Assembly: GCA_902776455.1 (NCBI GenBank)
Contig: CACYQI010000002.1
Location: forward strand, 1 to 64,000
DNA: 64,000 bases
Reading direction: 5' to 3'
Source of the DNA: an uncultured Bacteroidales bacterium
GTDB lineage: Bacteria > Bacteroidota > Bacteroidia > Bacteroidales > Bacteroidaceae
Positions 1 to 8,004 of the stretch are shown here, in pieces (position 1 is the first letter of the stretch; every line of letters starts with the position of its first letter). The notes under the pieces were generated by a model. That model saw only the letters and a list, made by a program, of their open reading frames with translations. It searched no databases and was not told where the DNA came from. Both the position numbers and the translations under genes were made by a program.

Positions 1-98
1 ATAAGGCGGAAAGATGCCAAGAAGAAATGTGCGAGGACTAAAATAGAAGTTCGTAGATTCATATCTTTGAGTCCTTCGTTCTAATGACCGATTTGGGT

Positions 99-154
99 TT
101 ATTGTTGTCTGTGCTCTTTCGCACTTTTGGCGCTTATTTGGCAGACAGCAATAA
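99..154. repeat. hairpin with TTATTGTTGTCTG / CAGACAGCAATAA arms
   Basis: The 13-bp arms at 99-111 and 142-154 pair with one G-T exchange. Between them lies CTTTCGCAC...GGCGCTTATTT, which matches the outer ends of the large palindromic elements at 22770, 41076 and 62293. It is therefore probably a shrunken or solo-end copy of that repeat family. Confidence 0.6.
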
Positions 155-195
155 TTTTTTTCATCAAATAGTTTTGCCATTTCAGCAAAAATATC

Positions 196-203
196 TAACT
201 TTG
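196..203 (+). promoter_or_regulatory. Bacteroidetes -7 box
   Basis: TAACTTTG followed by C matches the Bacteroidetes consensus TAnnTTTG. It would start a transcript near position 210, more than 400 bases ahead of the next convincing start codon at 628. Confidence 0.55.
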
Positions 204-209
204 CACCGA

Positions 210-556
210 CGAAGCTGCCCTCTTATGGGTATGTGGGTCATAAATTCTTAATGGAATCCTGCGGCTGAGCACACCGTTTGTAAGGACAGCCAAAGGGAAA
301 AAGGCGTTTACGGACGTTATCATTCTGTGTTCTCTAACTTCGCAACTTAAGAACACTTCACAGAGATAATGCAACGGAACGTCTGCGTGGGTAGATTATA
401 TCCCAGCTACACTTTATTATATCTATATAAGGCGTTGGTTGCATGTATAATCGCTTGGCGTGGGCTGGCTGCGTTGCTTATCCTTGAAGTGGGGCAATGC
501 GAAGGCCTGAGAACAGGGATGGGCAGAAGTAGATTACTCCCATGCCTTTTTTGTTT
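210..556 (+). ncRNA. putative structured noncoding RNA or long structured leader
   Basis: No convincing reading frame occupies this stretch, yet it has the build of an RNA gene. A -7 box lies just upstream. Several local hairpins can be drawn: TTATG/CATAA near 222-240, a long arm closed by GACGTT (313-318) with AACGTC (378-383), and TTAT/ATAA around 417-430. At the end GGGATGGG (516-523) pairs with CCCATGCC (539-546) with one mismatch, followed by six T residues, as in a Rho-independent terminator. The conserved RNase P and tmRNA sequences I know are not visible. A Bacteroidales-specific RNA such as a 6S-type RNA is possible but I cannot confirm it. It could also be a regulatory leader of the gene starting at 628. 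Confidence 0.4.
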
Positions 557-627
557 CCAGACCTTAACATCATTATTCACGCCAAATGGCTGTGGGAGGC
601 AGGAGGCACAAAAAAAACTTTATCAAC

Positions 628-1611
628 ATGAAAAGAATTATTATTACGTTCATCGCGGCCATTGCCTTCGCAGCAGGTGCAATGGCAGAACAGGACAACC
701 GTGTCGTCACCTGTCAGCATGGTTCCACCATCCGTGCATACTATGGCGCAGATGCGTTCAAGTCAGCAGTCGCCGACGCAGCCAACGGCGACATCATCAC
801 GCTGACAGCAGGCACCTTCAACGGCTGCAACGTCAACAAAGCCGTCACCATCAGGGGCGAAGGGATAGACAAGAGTATTATTAGCTGGATTGACTATTTT
901 AACATTCCCCAGGGTGACGAACATGTCCTTTACTTAGAAAGCTTAACAGTAAAAGGTAGTACAACCCAATTTGTGGGTATTAACGGCTCAGAAAAGGTTT
1001 TCATATCGAAATGTAAGTTTTGGCGAGAATCTGACATCTATTTTAAAAAATGCAACGCTACCATTATGCAGTCTATCGTAAGAGGACTTCATACTTTGCA
1101 AGCAGGAGAATACTCCACTGTCACTTGCCTGAACAGCCAATTACTAGAAAATCTATCAACTTATTATAATGCCTCTTACACTCCGGAGCAGAATGGGCAT
1201 TGGTATATATCGAATTGCGCGATTTGGGGTAATGTAGACGGTCTCAGGTGCTCGACCATCAAGAACAGCACTTTCCGTGTGGCCTGCTCCTTAGAAGAAG
1301 GGACAAATACAAGCAGCCATTGTTTAGTGCGTGAAGGCAGCAGCGGCTTCTTCAACTCCTACTACGTCAAGCCCGAAGCTGACCCCTGGGACGAGAACGA
1401 CCTTGCCTGGAACAATATCTTCGGCGAATGGTGGGAAATCACTAACGATAACGCCAAGGCCACCTACCTCGGCACCGACGGCACGCAGGTGGGCGTATAT
1501 GGCGGAACATACCCCTGGAACACGACTCCCGACCTCCCCACAGTGAAGTGGCTCGACGTGACTGAGTCGTACAAGAACGGCAAGCTGAACGTACAGATTA
1601 ACGTAGAGTAA
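628..1611 (+). CDS. secreted right-handed beta-helix-like protein
   Basis: The protein (327 aa from this start) opens with a clean signal peptide, MKRIIITFIAAIAFAAGAMA, so it is exported. An ATG 14 codons upstream gives no sensible signal sequence and was rejected. After a short lead, 'AVTIRGEGIDKSII' and repeated short strands with Asn and Cys turns resemble pectate-lyase-type parallel beta-helix proteins. No catalytic residues can be assigned. The stop codon lies 5 bases before the next gene, so both are probably one transcriptional unit whose products act at or outside the cell surface. There is no C-terminal sorting-like tail, in contrast to its partner. Function unknown; a surface binding or carbohydrate-active role is only an inference. 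Confidence 0.75.
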   Translation: MKRIIITFIAAIAFAAGAMAEQDNRVVTCQHGSTIRAYYGADAFKSAVADAANGDIITLTAGTFNGCNVNKAVTIRGEGIDKSIISWIDYFNIPQGDEHVLYLESLTVKGSTTQFVGINGSEKVFISKCKFWRESDIYFKKCNATIMQSIVRGLHTLQAGEYSTVTCLNSQLLENLSTYYNASYTPEQNGHWYISNCAIWGNVDGLRCSTIKNSTFRVACSLEEGTNTSSHCLVREGSSGFFNSYYVKPEADPWDENDLAWNNIFGEWWEITNDNAKATYLGTDGTQVGVYGGTYPWNTTPDLPTVKWLDVTESYKNGKLNVQINVE

Positions 1612-1616
1612 AGGCC

Positions 1617-3071
1617 ATGTACAGATTCTTAGGACTATTCATCATGCTCCTTGCCTTGGCAGGCTCGGCAAGAGGGCAGACTGCCTACAGCTATCGCTAC
1701 TGGTTCGACGACGACCTCTCCACCATGCAGCAGGGGTCGGCTCAGGGACTGACGACGATAGAGGCAGACATCAGCAGGCTCGCAAAGGGCACGGTGCATG
1801 CCTTGCATGTACAAGGGCTTGATGCGAGGGACAAGTGGAGTGCCGCTCGCACTCAGTACTTCTGCATCATAGAGAAAGCGGCGGAGATTGACACAAGAAG
1901 TGCCACTGCCCGCTATTGGTTCGACGACGACGAGGACCATGCCAAGACAACCTCCACAGTGAAGGGCACCATCAACCTCGACGTTTCGGGTCTCACCCCT
2001 GGCATTCACACCATCTACTACATGACGTTCACTGCCAGCGGCAGAGCTTCGGCTGTGCGCAGAGCATATTTCAACATCGTGGAGAAGCGGGAAGAGGTTG
2101 ATACGCGAAGCGCCACCGCCCGCTATTGGTTCGACGACGACGAGGAAAATGCCAAGACGACCTCAACCGTGAAGGGCTTTATCAACGTCGATGCCAGCCA
2201 ACTGGATGCAGGCATTCACGCCGTACACTTCATGACGTTCAATGCCAAGGGTATGGCCTCGGCCGTGCGCACGCAGTTCTTCTACAAGAAGGACGAGCTG
2301 CAGCTGGCCACGCTCTCGTGCCGCCTCTGGATAGACGACGAAGAGGACAAGGCCTTGACCTTCAGCCTTACGGAAGACATCGTGATAGAGGCATTGAACC
2401 TCGCCGCAGGCAAGCACTACCTGCATGTCATTATCTTCAGTGCCACAGGCGAACAGCTGGCAGAGAAGACAAGCACCTTCGAGGTGGATGCACAGCGAAC
2501 CGTCACTCTCAAGCTGACTGCCCCGATAGCCACCTTCTCCAGCGAGAAGGGTCTGGACTTCGGCAATATGAGTGGTCTGCGGGCTTACACAGCCACGAGC
2601 TTCCACCGGCCCACAGGTGACATCCTGATGAGTCGCGTGAACGACGTGCCGGCTGGCGAAGGCTTGCTCCTCATCGGCGAGCCTGGAACCTACGAGGTGC
2701 CCATCCTCCAGTCGTATTCCTTCTACGCCAACTTGCTTGAAGGCACACCCGAGGCCACCGTGCTTTCGCAGACCTCCGACGGCTACGACAACTACATCCT
2801 GTCGTTCCGCGACGGCGAGGCAGGCTTCTTCCTTGCCGACGACGGCACCAGCCTTGCAGCGGGTAAGGCCTACCTGCGCATTCCGACAGACGAAACTGCC
2901 GGTGCAAGAAGGCTGCGTCTGCGCTTCGACGAGATGCCCGACGGCGTCGAGTCTCCCCTCGAAGAAACGGAGGAGAGTGCTACCTACAATCTTGCAGGCC
3001 AGCGCATTGCTGGTTCGCAAATGCAGAAGGGCATCTACATCAAGGACGGGAAGAAGGTTCTTGTCAGATAG
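1617..3071 (+). CDS. secreted repeat protein with YWFDDD modules and sorting-like tail
   Basis: The 484-aa protein starts with a signal peptide (LFIMLLALAGSARG) and contains four modules of about 70 residues beginning near residues 26, 98, 168 and 235. Each starts with a (R/L)YWFDDD or LWIDDE motif and ends with an F-x-V/I strand. Modules 2 and 3 are nearly identical in DNA (spacing about 210 bp), which suggests recent duplication. The last 30 residues, YNLAGQRI...KGIYIKDGKKVLVR, match the short tail seen on several secreted proteins in this window and resemble type IX secretion (Por) sorting tails. It follows the beta-helix gene by 5 bases. The role is unknown; the acidic modules might bind a metal or a surface ligand. 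Confidence 0.75.
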   Translation: MYRFLGLFIMLLALAGSARGQTAYSYRYWFDDDLSTMQQGSAQGLTTIEADISRLAKGTVHALHVQGLDARDKWSAARTQYFCIIEKAAEIDTRSATARYWFDDDEDHAKTTSTVKGTINLDVSGLTPGIHTIYYMTFTASGRASAVRRAYFNIVEKREEVDTRSATARYWFDDDEENAKTTSTVKGFINVDASQLDAGIHAVHFMTFNAKGMASAVRTQFFYKKDELQLATLSCRLWIDDEEDKALTFSLTEDIVIEALNLAAGKHYLHVIIFSATGEQLAEKTSTFEVDAQRTVTLKLTAPIATFSSEKGLDFGNMSGLRAYTATSFHRPTGDILMSRVNDVPAGEGLLLIGEPGTYEVPILQSYSFYANLLEGTPEATVLSQTSDGYDNYILSFRDGEAGFFLADDGTSLAAGKAYLRIPTDETAGARRLRLRFDEMPDGVESPLEETEESATYNLAGQRIAGSQMQKGIYIKDGKKVLVR

Positions 3072-3768
3072 AACTTTCGTTTCGATATAACTAAACGTTA
3101 TTTATTAGGAGCTGATGCTTCTGAGCGTCGGAACGGTGGATTGCGAGGTTCCGACGCTTGGAAACGTCGGCTCCTATTATGATGCTGCAAGACTGCTTTA
3201 CCCCACCCCTGCCCCCTCCCCTTCGAGGGGAGGGGAAAAGGCCCTAAGCCCTTAACATCGAAGAATAAAAGCGTGAACTCAACGAAAAATAATTTATGGA
3301 AATTCATGGGCAATTTATGGTAATTATATGTTAAAGATAAAACATGAATTACCATGAATACCCCGCGAATTACCATAAATTATATGCCCGTGGGGGTTCA
3401 TCGAAGTCACGTTAAAGGGGAACGTATTATGATGAGCGGTGCAATCACTTTTGGCTCCACGAAAAACCCTCCGTGGAGTGTGGCCAGTACCACCGTGGAG
3501 AAACTCCAGTACTACCACGGTGAAACTCCAGTACCACCACGGTGGGACTGGAGACATGGCAGAGGCCACAGCCTCTCCCCTTTTAAGGGGCAAGAGGCAG
3601 GGGGCAAGGAGCAGGAGGATTGCTCTGGCTGTTGTATTCTCTTGCCCCTAGCCCCTTGCTCCTTGCCCCCTTTAGGGGGAGGCTTTTCTCCACCTGATAT
3701 CCTCCCCGAGGGGAGTCGGATGGGAGCTTCTCACCTTTCAATTTTCAATTTTCACCTTTCAATTTTTT
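3072..3768. repeat. gene-free interval with several inverted repeats
   Basis: No gene is supported here. Visible structures are a perfect 11-bp hairpin AGCGTCGGAAC (3124-3134) with its complement at 3148-3158, likely the 3' end of the upstream operon; a 14-bp inverted repeat AATTTATGGTAATT (3312-3325) with its complement at 3368-3381; a 22-bp-period array with ACCACGGTG and AACTCCAGTA blocks around 3480-3550; and a GGGGCAAGGAGC-type inverted repeat at about 3586-3670. The last is the same kind of element that lies in frame inside rsmF at 36384-36482. Confidence 0.65.
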
Positions 3769-5901
3769 TTACCAGATGTCTTCCGGTGTTTCGGGGTTGT
3801 CATAGACTTCTTTGGCGCAGTACTCGAGGTAGTCCATGTAGAAGAAGCGCGTTGGGTCGTCCATGACGGTCTTGAACTTGATGTAGTAGGTGACGTCGGG
3901 GTCCATTGTCTCGCGGATGATGATGCGTCGGATGCAGACGTTTGATGCTCTCATCATGGTGCTTCCGCCCGGTGCGCCTGCGCAGTACTGGTTGCAGCCC
4001 TTCATGAAGCCGTTGTTGCGCAGTCGCTTATCGACCTCGGCGTTGAAGTCGTCGTCGTCCGTGTCGCGCTCGTAGCCGATGTCGCTGGGCACGTCGCCGC
4101 CGCTGGTGTGCAGCGTGTTCTCAGCCGTCTGCCGAAGGTCCATGGGGATGCCCATAGCGGCGAGTTTTTCCTTGTTGCTGCCCCAATAGAACTGCACCAT
4201 GCCTCGTCGGTATCCGCCGCTCTGGATGGCGAAGCGCAGCTCGTAGGTGCCTCGGCGAGGTACGGGCGGAAGGCGCATGGTACACTCCAGCAGGCCTCGG
4301 ATGGACATCTCGTCGCCCTGCATGTTTGCCCAGCCGTTGCCGCGTCCTGTCCAGTAGAAGAACTGTGTGTCCTTCGAGATATCGACGTCCTCGAGGTACT
4401 TGTAGTCGTCGTCGGTGGGGATATAGACGTTCTTGTGCTTGATGTCGGTAATTTCGGAGCATCGAATGTCGTTGTTCATAAACTCGGGCCACATGCTCGG
4501 CACGCTCCAGCGGATGCGTTGCTTCTGCAGGTTGTCGCGGGTGACGTCGCTGTACCAGAGGAGTTTATCGATGGGGTAGATGATGCCGTTGCGTATGTTG
4601 TTGTCTCCCTCCTGATTGGGTTCGCCGATGGCGATGCCTTCCCTTTCGGGGGGGCAGGAGAGTTCGTGGTAGCTGCCTTGGCGTCCGTTGTCGAGGATGG
4701 GGAAGCGGTTGAGATAGACTCCTTCGCTCTCGCGGCTCTCGAAGAGCTTGAGGAGGCGGCGCTTGCCCATAGTGGTGTAGTACTCCATGACGGCTACGCT
4801 GGGCACTTTGCGGTTGATGTCGTAGCCCTTCTCGTTGTAGTGATAGACGAGTTTGTCGGCGCTGAGTCGCTCAGGGAGCAGGTGGTAGGTGATGAACTGA
4901 TAGAGGAGGTTGTCCTCCGACTCGTAGTTCTTGTCTCTCTTAGCTTCGGGGTAGATGCCTTGGCTGTCGAGGTAGGCCATGACGTCCTCCATGGTAATCT
5001 CGTTCACACTCTTTCCGATGGCTTCCGACCAGAAGGCGTCGGTTTCGGCGAAGAAAGTGAAGCCGAAGTAGCGATGCTCGGGGGTGTAGAACGTTTCGTT
5101 GCCGCCGTCGCCCACGCTATTGCTGCTTTTTGCCACCCTATCGGCTTGGTAGCGCGACTCGTATTCCTCGTCGCGGCTGGCGGAGAGCGCTTTGAAGAGG
5201 CCGCAGGACTGTACGATCTTGGCCGAAACGACGAAGCCGGAGTTCTGGTCCTCGATGTATTTTCTGAGGAGCAGATCCATCGTGTCGTTGCTCGGAGCGA
5301 TGACGCCGTGCATGGAGTGTATGACGCCATTGATGCAGAGGATGTCGCGGTTGTTCTGGTCGATGGCGCAGTCGCCCACGAGGATGCTGTCGGGGATGTT
5401 GGTGTACTGCACGACGAGCTTGCGGTCGTTCATGTTGGGCAGGGGAATCTCGACGTTGTTCGAGGTGGATGTGGCTACGGGCAGGTTGCTTATCTGGTAT
5501 TCGCTGTAGTCGTCGCCGCTGTCGATGATGCTGTTGAAGACGATGATTTGTGCGATGGAGTCGCGTTTGTGCTTGCTTGGGAAGGCGTCCCAGCTGGGCT
5601 GCGGGATGAGTCCGGTGTGGCAGAGCGAATCGAGGTACTGCTGGATGGCTTTGTTGGTTGGGGCGAAGATGGTGTAGTGTCCGCGAGCCGAGAGGAGCTG
5701 GCTGACGGTCGTATTGCTTATCTTCGACACAGCCGTCTCGCTGAGCAGCCGGAAGTATTCGCTGTACTGCTCGTGTTTGCTCAGGTAGCTTGCTATGGTT
5801 TCCTCTTTGAAGACATAGCGAGCAGAGGTGTCAATCTGTTCGGTGCATCCAGCCATTATCAGCGTGATAATGGCGAGAATGTGTAAAAAGCATTTTCTCA
5901 T
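3769..5901 (-). CDS. fasciclin-domain lipoprotein
   Basis: The 710-aa product has a lipoprotein signal, MRKCFLHILAIITLIMAGC, with the lipobox Cys near residue 19, so it should be anchored in the envelope. A first fasciclin (FAS1) domain covers roughly residues 40-215, with the typical 'GHYTIFAPTNKAI' and 'INGVIHSMHGVI' blocks. A second, more diverged FAS1-like region runs to about residue 455, ending in 'NGIIYPIDKLL'. The C-terminal 250 residues look like a beta-sandwich found in many large Bacteroidales fasciclin lipoproteins. FAS1 domains mediate adhesion; the ligand is unknown. The gene is alone on its strand with a -7 box at 5954-5961. A repeated TCACNNGTGA array lies about 230 bp upstream. 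Confidence 0.85.
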   Translation of the reverse strand: MRKCFLHILAIITLIMAGCTEQIDTSARYVFKEETIASYLSKHEQYSEYFRLLSETAVSKISNTTVSQLLSARGHYTIFAPTNKAIQQYLDSLCHTGLIPQPSWDAFPSKHKRDSIAQIIVFNSIIDSGDDYSEYQISNLPVATSTSNNVEIPLPNMNDRKLVVQYTNIPDSILVGDCAIDQNNRDILCINGVIHSMHGVIAPSNDTMDLLLRKYIEDQNSGFVVSAKIVQSCGLFKALSASRDEEYESRYQADRVAKSSNSVGDGGNETFYTPEHRYFGFTFFAETDAFWSEAIGKSVNEITMEDVMAYLDSQGIYPEAKRDKNYESEDNLLYQFITYHLLPERLSADKLVYHYNEKGYDINRKVPSVAVMEYYTTMGKRRLLKLFESRESEGVYLNRFPILDNGRQGSYHELSCPPEREGIAIGEPNQEGDNNIRNGIIYPIDKLLWYSDVTRDNLQKQRIRWSVPSMWPEFMNNDIRCSEITDIKHKNVYIPTDDDYKYLEDVDISKDTQFFYWTGRGNGWANMQGDEMSIRGLLECTMRLPPVPRRGTYELRFAIQSGGYRRGMVQFYWGSNKEKLAAMGIPMDLRQTAENTLHTSGGDVPSDIGYERDTDDDDFNAEVDKRLRNNGFMKGCNQYCAGAPGGSTMMRASNVCIRRIIIRETMDPDVTYYIKFKTVMDDPTRFFYMDYLEYCAKEVYDNPETPEDIW

Positions 5902-5953
5902 ATTGGATTGTTAAGGCTAAGTTTCAAGTTGTTCAGTTGTCAGTAATCGACCA

Positions 5954-5961
5954 CAAATTTA
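5954..5961 (-). promoter_or_regulatory. -7 box for the fasciclin lipoprotein gene
   Basis: Read on the minus strand the sequence is TAAATTTG, matching TAnnTTTG. It lies about 55 bases before the start codon at 5901. Confidence 0.5.
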
Positions 5962-6133
5962 CAAATTTTTTCTTTTGGCACAAAGGAAAGGTGGTTTTTT
6001 TTCTGTTTTGAAGTAAGAAGAGACCAATTTATTTACTATTTGACTATTTACTGTTTACTATTTTAATGCGCTATTAGGCGATTTGCTAATCAAGTTTCGC
6101 ATGTGTTACTCCGTATAAGCAAGCATGTTTTCT

Positions 6134-6216
6134 CACCTGTGAGAAATCGATTTATCACCTGTGAGAAATTAATTTATCACCAGTGAGAAATCAATTTATC
6201 ACGTGTGAGAAAAAAG
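6134..6216. promoter_or_regulatory. array of four TCACNNGTGA dyads at 22-bp spacing
   Basis: Four near-identical units start at 6134, 6156, 6178 and 6200. Each carries an inverted repeat (TCACCTGTGA, TCACCAGTGA, TCACGTGTGA) followed by GAAAT. The spacing is exactly 22 bp, two turns of DNA, which puts every dyad on the same face. It lies upstream of the fasciclin gene and downstream of rodA. It may be a set of operators for a dimeric regulator, or simply a tandem repeat. Confidence 0.45.
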
Positions 6217-6259
6217 GAAGCGACGTGTGTCGGTTTGATGGGACTCTGTTCGTGCACAG

Positions 6260-6390
6260 GCCAAATTCCAGAGACTTCACCCGAAATCTGCCACGAATCT
6301 GCCACATTTACCACAATCTGCAACAAATCTGCCACACATATATCCACCTGTATATCACAGCGATAATGCATGTTTGTGGCAGATTGGCAG
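6260..6390. repeat. AATCTGCCACA repeats and hairpin downstream of rodA
   Basis: The motif AATCTGCCAC occurs several times between 6285 and 6336. A final reverse copy at 6375-6385 can pair with 6326-6336 through 11 perfect base pairs. It lies in the 3' flank of rodA and may help end that transcript. Confidence 0.5.
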
Positions 6391-6455
6391 ATTTTTCAGG
6401 GAAAAACTCATGTGCACGCGCGCGTAACGTTAGGCTGTTGAGACTTCGCCTTCCT

Positions 6456-7958
6456 CTATGAAAGGGATGAGGAGAGGCTTCTGTTCCTTCCGGCATCTAT
6501 CCGAAGGAAGATGAAGAGCAGGATGGTGAAGCCCCAAAGCGACGAGCCGCCGTAGCTGAAGAAGGGCAGCGGGATGCCGATGACGGGGGTAAGGCCGAGC
6601 ACCATCCCGACGTTGATGAAGACATGGAAGAGGAAGATGCTCAGCACGCAATACCCATAGACGCGGCCAAACGTGTAGGGTTGTCGTTCGGACAAGTGCA
6701 AGAGCCTCAGAATGAGCGAGAGAAAGAGCAGCAGGACTATGGCACAGCCGATGAAGCCCTCTTCTTCGCCCACGGTGCAGAAGATGAAGTCGGTGTCCTG
6801 TTCCGGCACATATTTCAGCTTCGTCTGCGTCCCGTTCAGGAAGCCCTTGCCTTCCAGTCCGCCCGAACCGATGGCTATCTTGGCCTGAATGACGTTGTAG
6901 CCGATGCCCCGCGGGTCGTCTTCCAGTCCGAGCAGCACCCGGATGCGCGACTGCTGGTGCGTTTTCAGGATGTTGTCCATCACGTAGCCCGTGGAATAGT
7001 GGTACGCCATGCTCACCATCGTGAAGAGCGCTATGAGGAGATAGGGCACAGAGCGGTCGCGAAGAGAGAGGTAGAGCAGGTAGAGCACAGTCAGCCCGCA
7101 GACGGCCACCATCACCCAGACGGCATTGAAGGGATAGACGAAGCGGGCCAGCAGCACAGCGACGAAGGACACAGCCAGCCCTGCCCAAAGGGGGTTGCAT
7201 GCCTTCTTGCCCTTGGGGGAAGACGCAGAAACGGTGAGTACCAGCCCGATGGTGAAGACCTGTATGAGCAGCATGACAAGCCCTTCTCCCAAGCTCATCT
7301 GCTCCACTCCCCAAATGGGGTCGGCAGCAAAGCGCATGCCTACCACGAAATAGACCACGGCAGCTATGGCTGCAAAAAGGATGTAGCCGGGCATGCCCTC
7401 GCGGTAGAGCATCAGGAAGAAAGCACTATAGACCAACGCACTACCCGTCTCCTTCTGCATGATAATCAGCGCTATAGGGATGGCAATCAGGCAGACACAG
7501 ATGACGAAGTCGTGCCATTTGCGGATGTCGAAGCCGTAGGTGCCCATCACTTTCGCCAGACAGAGCGCCACGCCGAACTTAGCAAACTCGGCAGGTTGTA
7601 CGCTGAAGCTGCCAATCTTGATCCACGAAAGCGAACCCTTGATGTCGTGGGCAAGGAAAGGCGTAGCGAAAAGCAGCCCGAGGAAGCATATATATATAAT
7701 GTAGGAAAGCGACTCGATGACGCGGTCGTCAATCATAAGAATGAGGAAGGCAAGCAGCAGCGAACTGCCTATCCACACAATCTGCATGCCGCTTCGGGTG
7801 GAGAAGTCGAGAATGCTGCCCGCCTGGTCGAAGTCGTAGCTTGCTCCGCACACACTCATCCAGCCCAATGCCAGCAGCACCACGTATATGAAGATGGTCA
7901 GCCAGTCAATAGCTCCCCAAAGCGAAGGCGCCTTCTTTTCCTTAGTCTTATTGCTCAT
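6456..7958 (-). CDS. rodA: RodA, SEDS-family peptidoglycan glycosyltransferase
   Basis: RodA polymerises lipid II into glycan strands in the inner membrane, working with the transpeptidase PBP2 during lateral wall growth. The 500-aa protein is hydrophobic throughout with about ten membrane segments. It shows SEDS signatures: 'FSVQPAEFAKFG', 'QKETGSALVY', 'GYNVIQAKIAIGSGGLEGKG', 'PEQDTDFIFCTVGEEEGF' with the conserved acidic residues of the extracellular loop, and 'VIGIPLPFFSYGGSS'. It is longer than many RodA proteins because of an extra mid-protein membrane region (about residues 230-330), a form I believe is common in Bacteroidetes. The start is 46 bases after the mrdA stop, so the two are co-transcribed. 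RodA rather than FtsW is supported by the mreD-mrdA neighbours. Confidence 0.93.
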   Translation of the reverse strand: MSNKTKEKKAPSLWGAIDWLTIFIYVVLLALGWMSVCGASYDFDQAGSILDFSTRSGMQIVWIGSSLLLAFLILMIDDRVIESLSYIIYICFLGLLFATPFLAHDIKGSLSWIKIGSFSVQPAEFAKFGVALCLAKVMGTYGFDIRKWHDFVICVCLIAIPIALIIMQKETGSALVYSAFFLMLYREGMPGYILFAAIAAVVYFVVGMRFAADPIWGVEQMSLGEGLVMLLIQVFTIGLVLTVSASSPKGKKACNPLWAGLAVSFVAVLLARFVYPFNAVWVMVAVCGLTVLYLLYLSLRDRSVPYLLIALFTMVSMAYHYSTGYVMDNILKTHQQSRIRVLLGLEDDPRGIGYNVIQAKIAIGSGGLEGKGFLNGTQTKLKYVPEQDTDFIFCTVGEEEGFIGCAIVLLLFLSLILRLLHLSERQPYTFGRVYGYCVLSIFLFHVFINVGMVLGLTPVIGIPLPFFSYGGSSLWGFTILLFIFLRIDAGRNRSLSSSLS

Positions 7959-8004
7959 AAATCGCTATGTCCTAAATTAAGTCTCGGAAGCTAATCTTTA
8001 ATCC

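Noticed and set aside
4108..5886. 592-codon open frame antisense to the fasciclin gene
   Set aside because: Runs opposite a gene with signal peptide and recognisable domains; arises from GC-rich codon bias. Protein is Val/Ala/Glu-rich with no motifs.
6183..6461. 92-codon frame over the TCACNNGTGA array and AATCTGCCAC repeats
   Set aside because: Composed of repeat sequence, no domain, ends in the 3' end of rodA.
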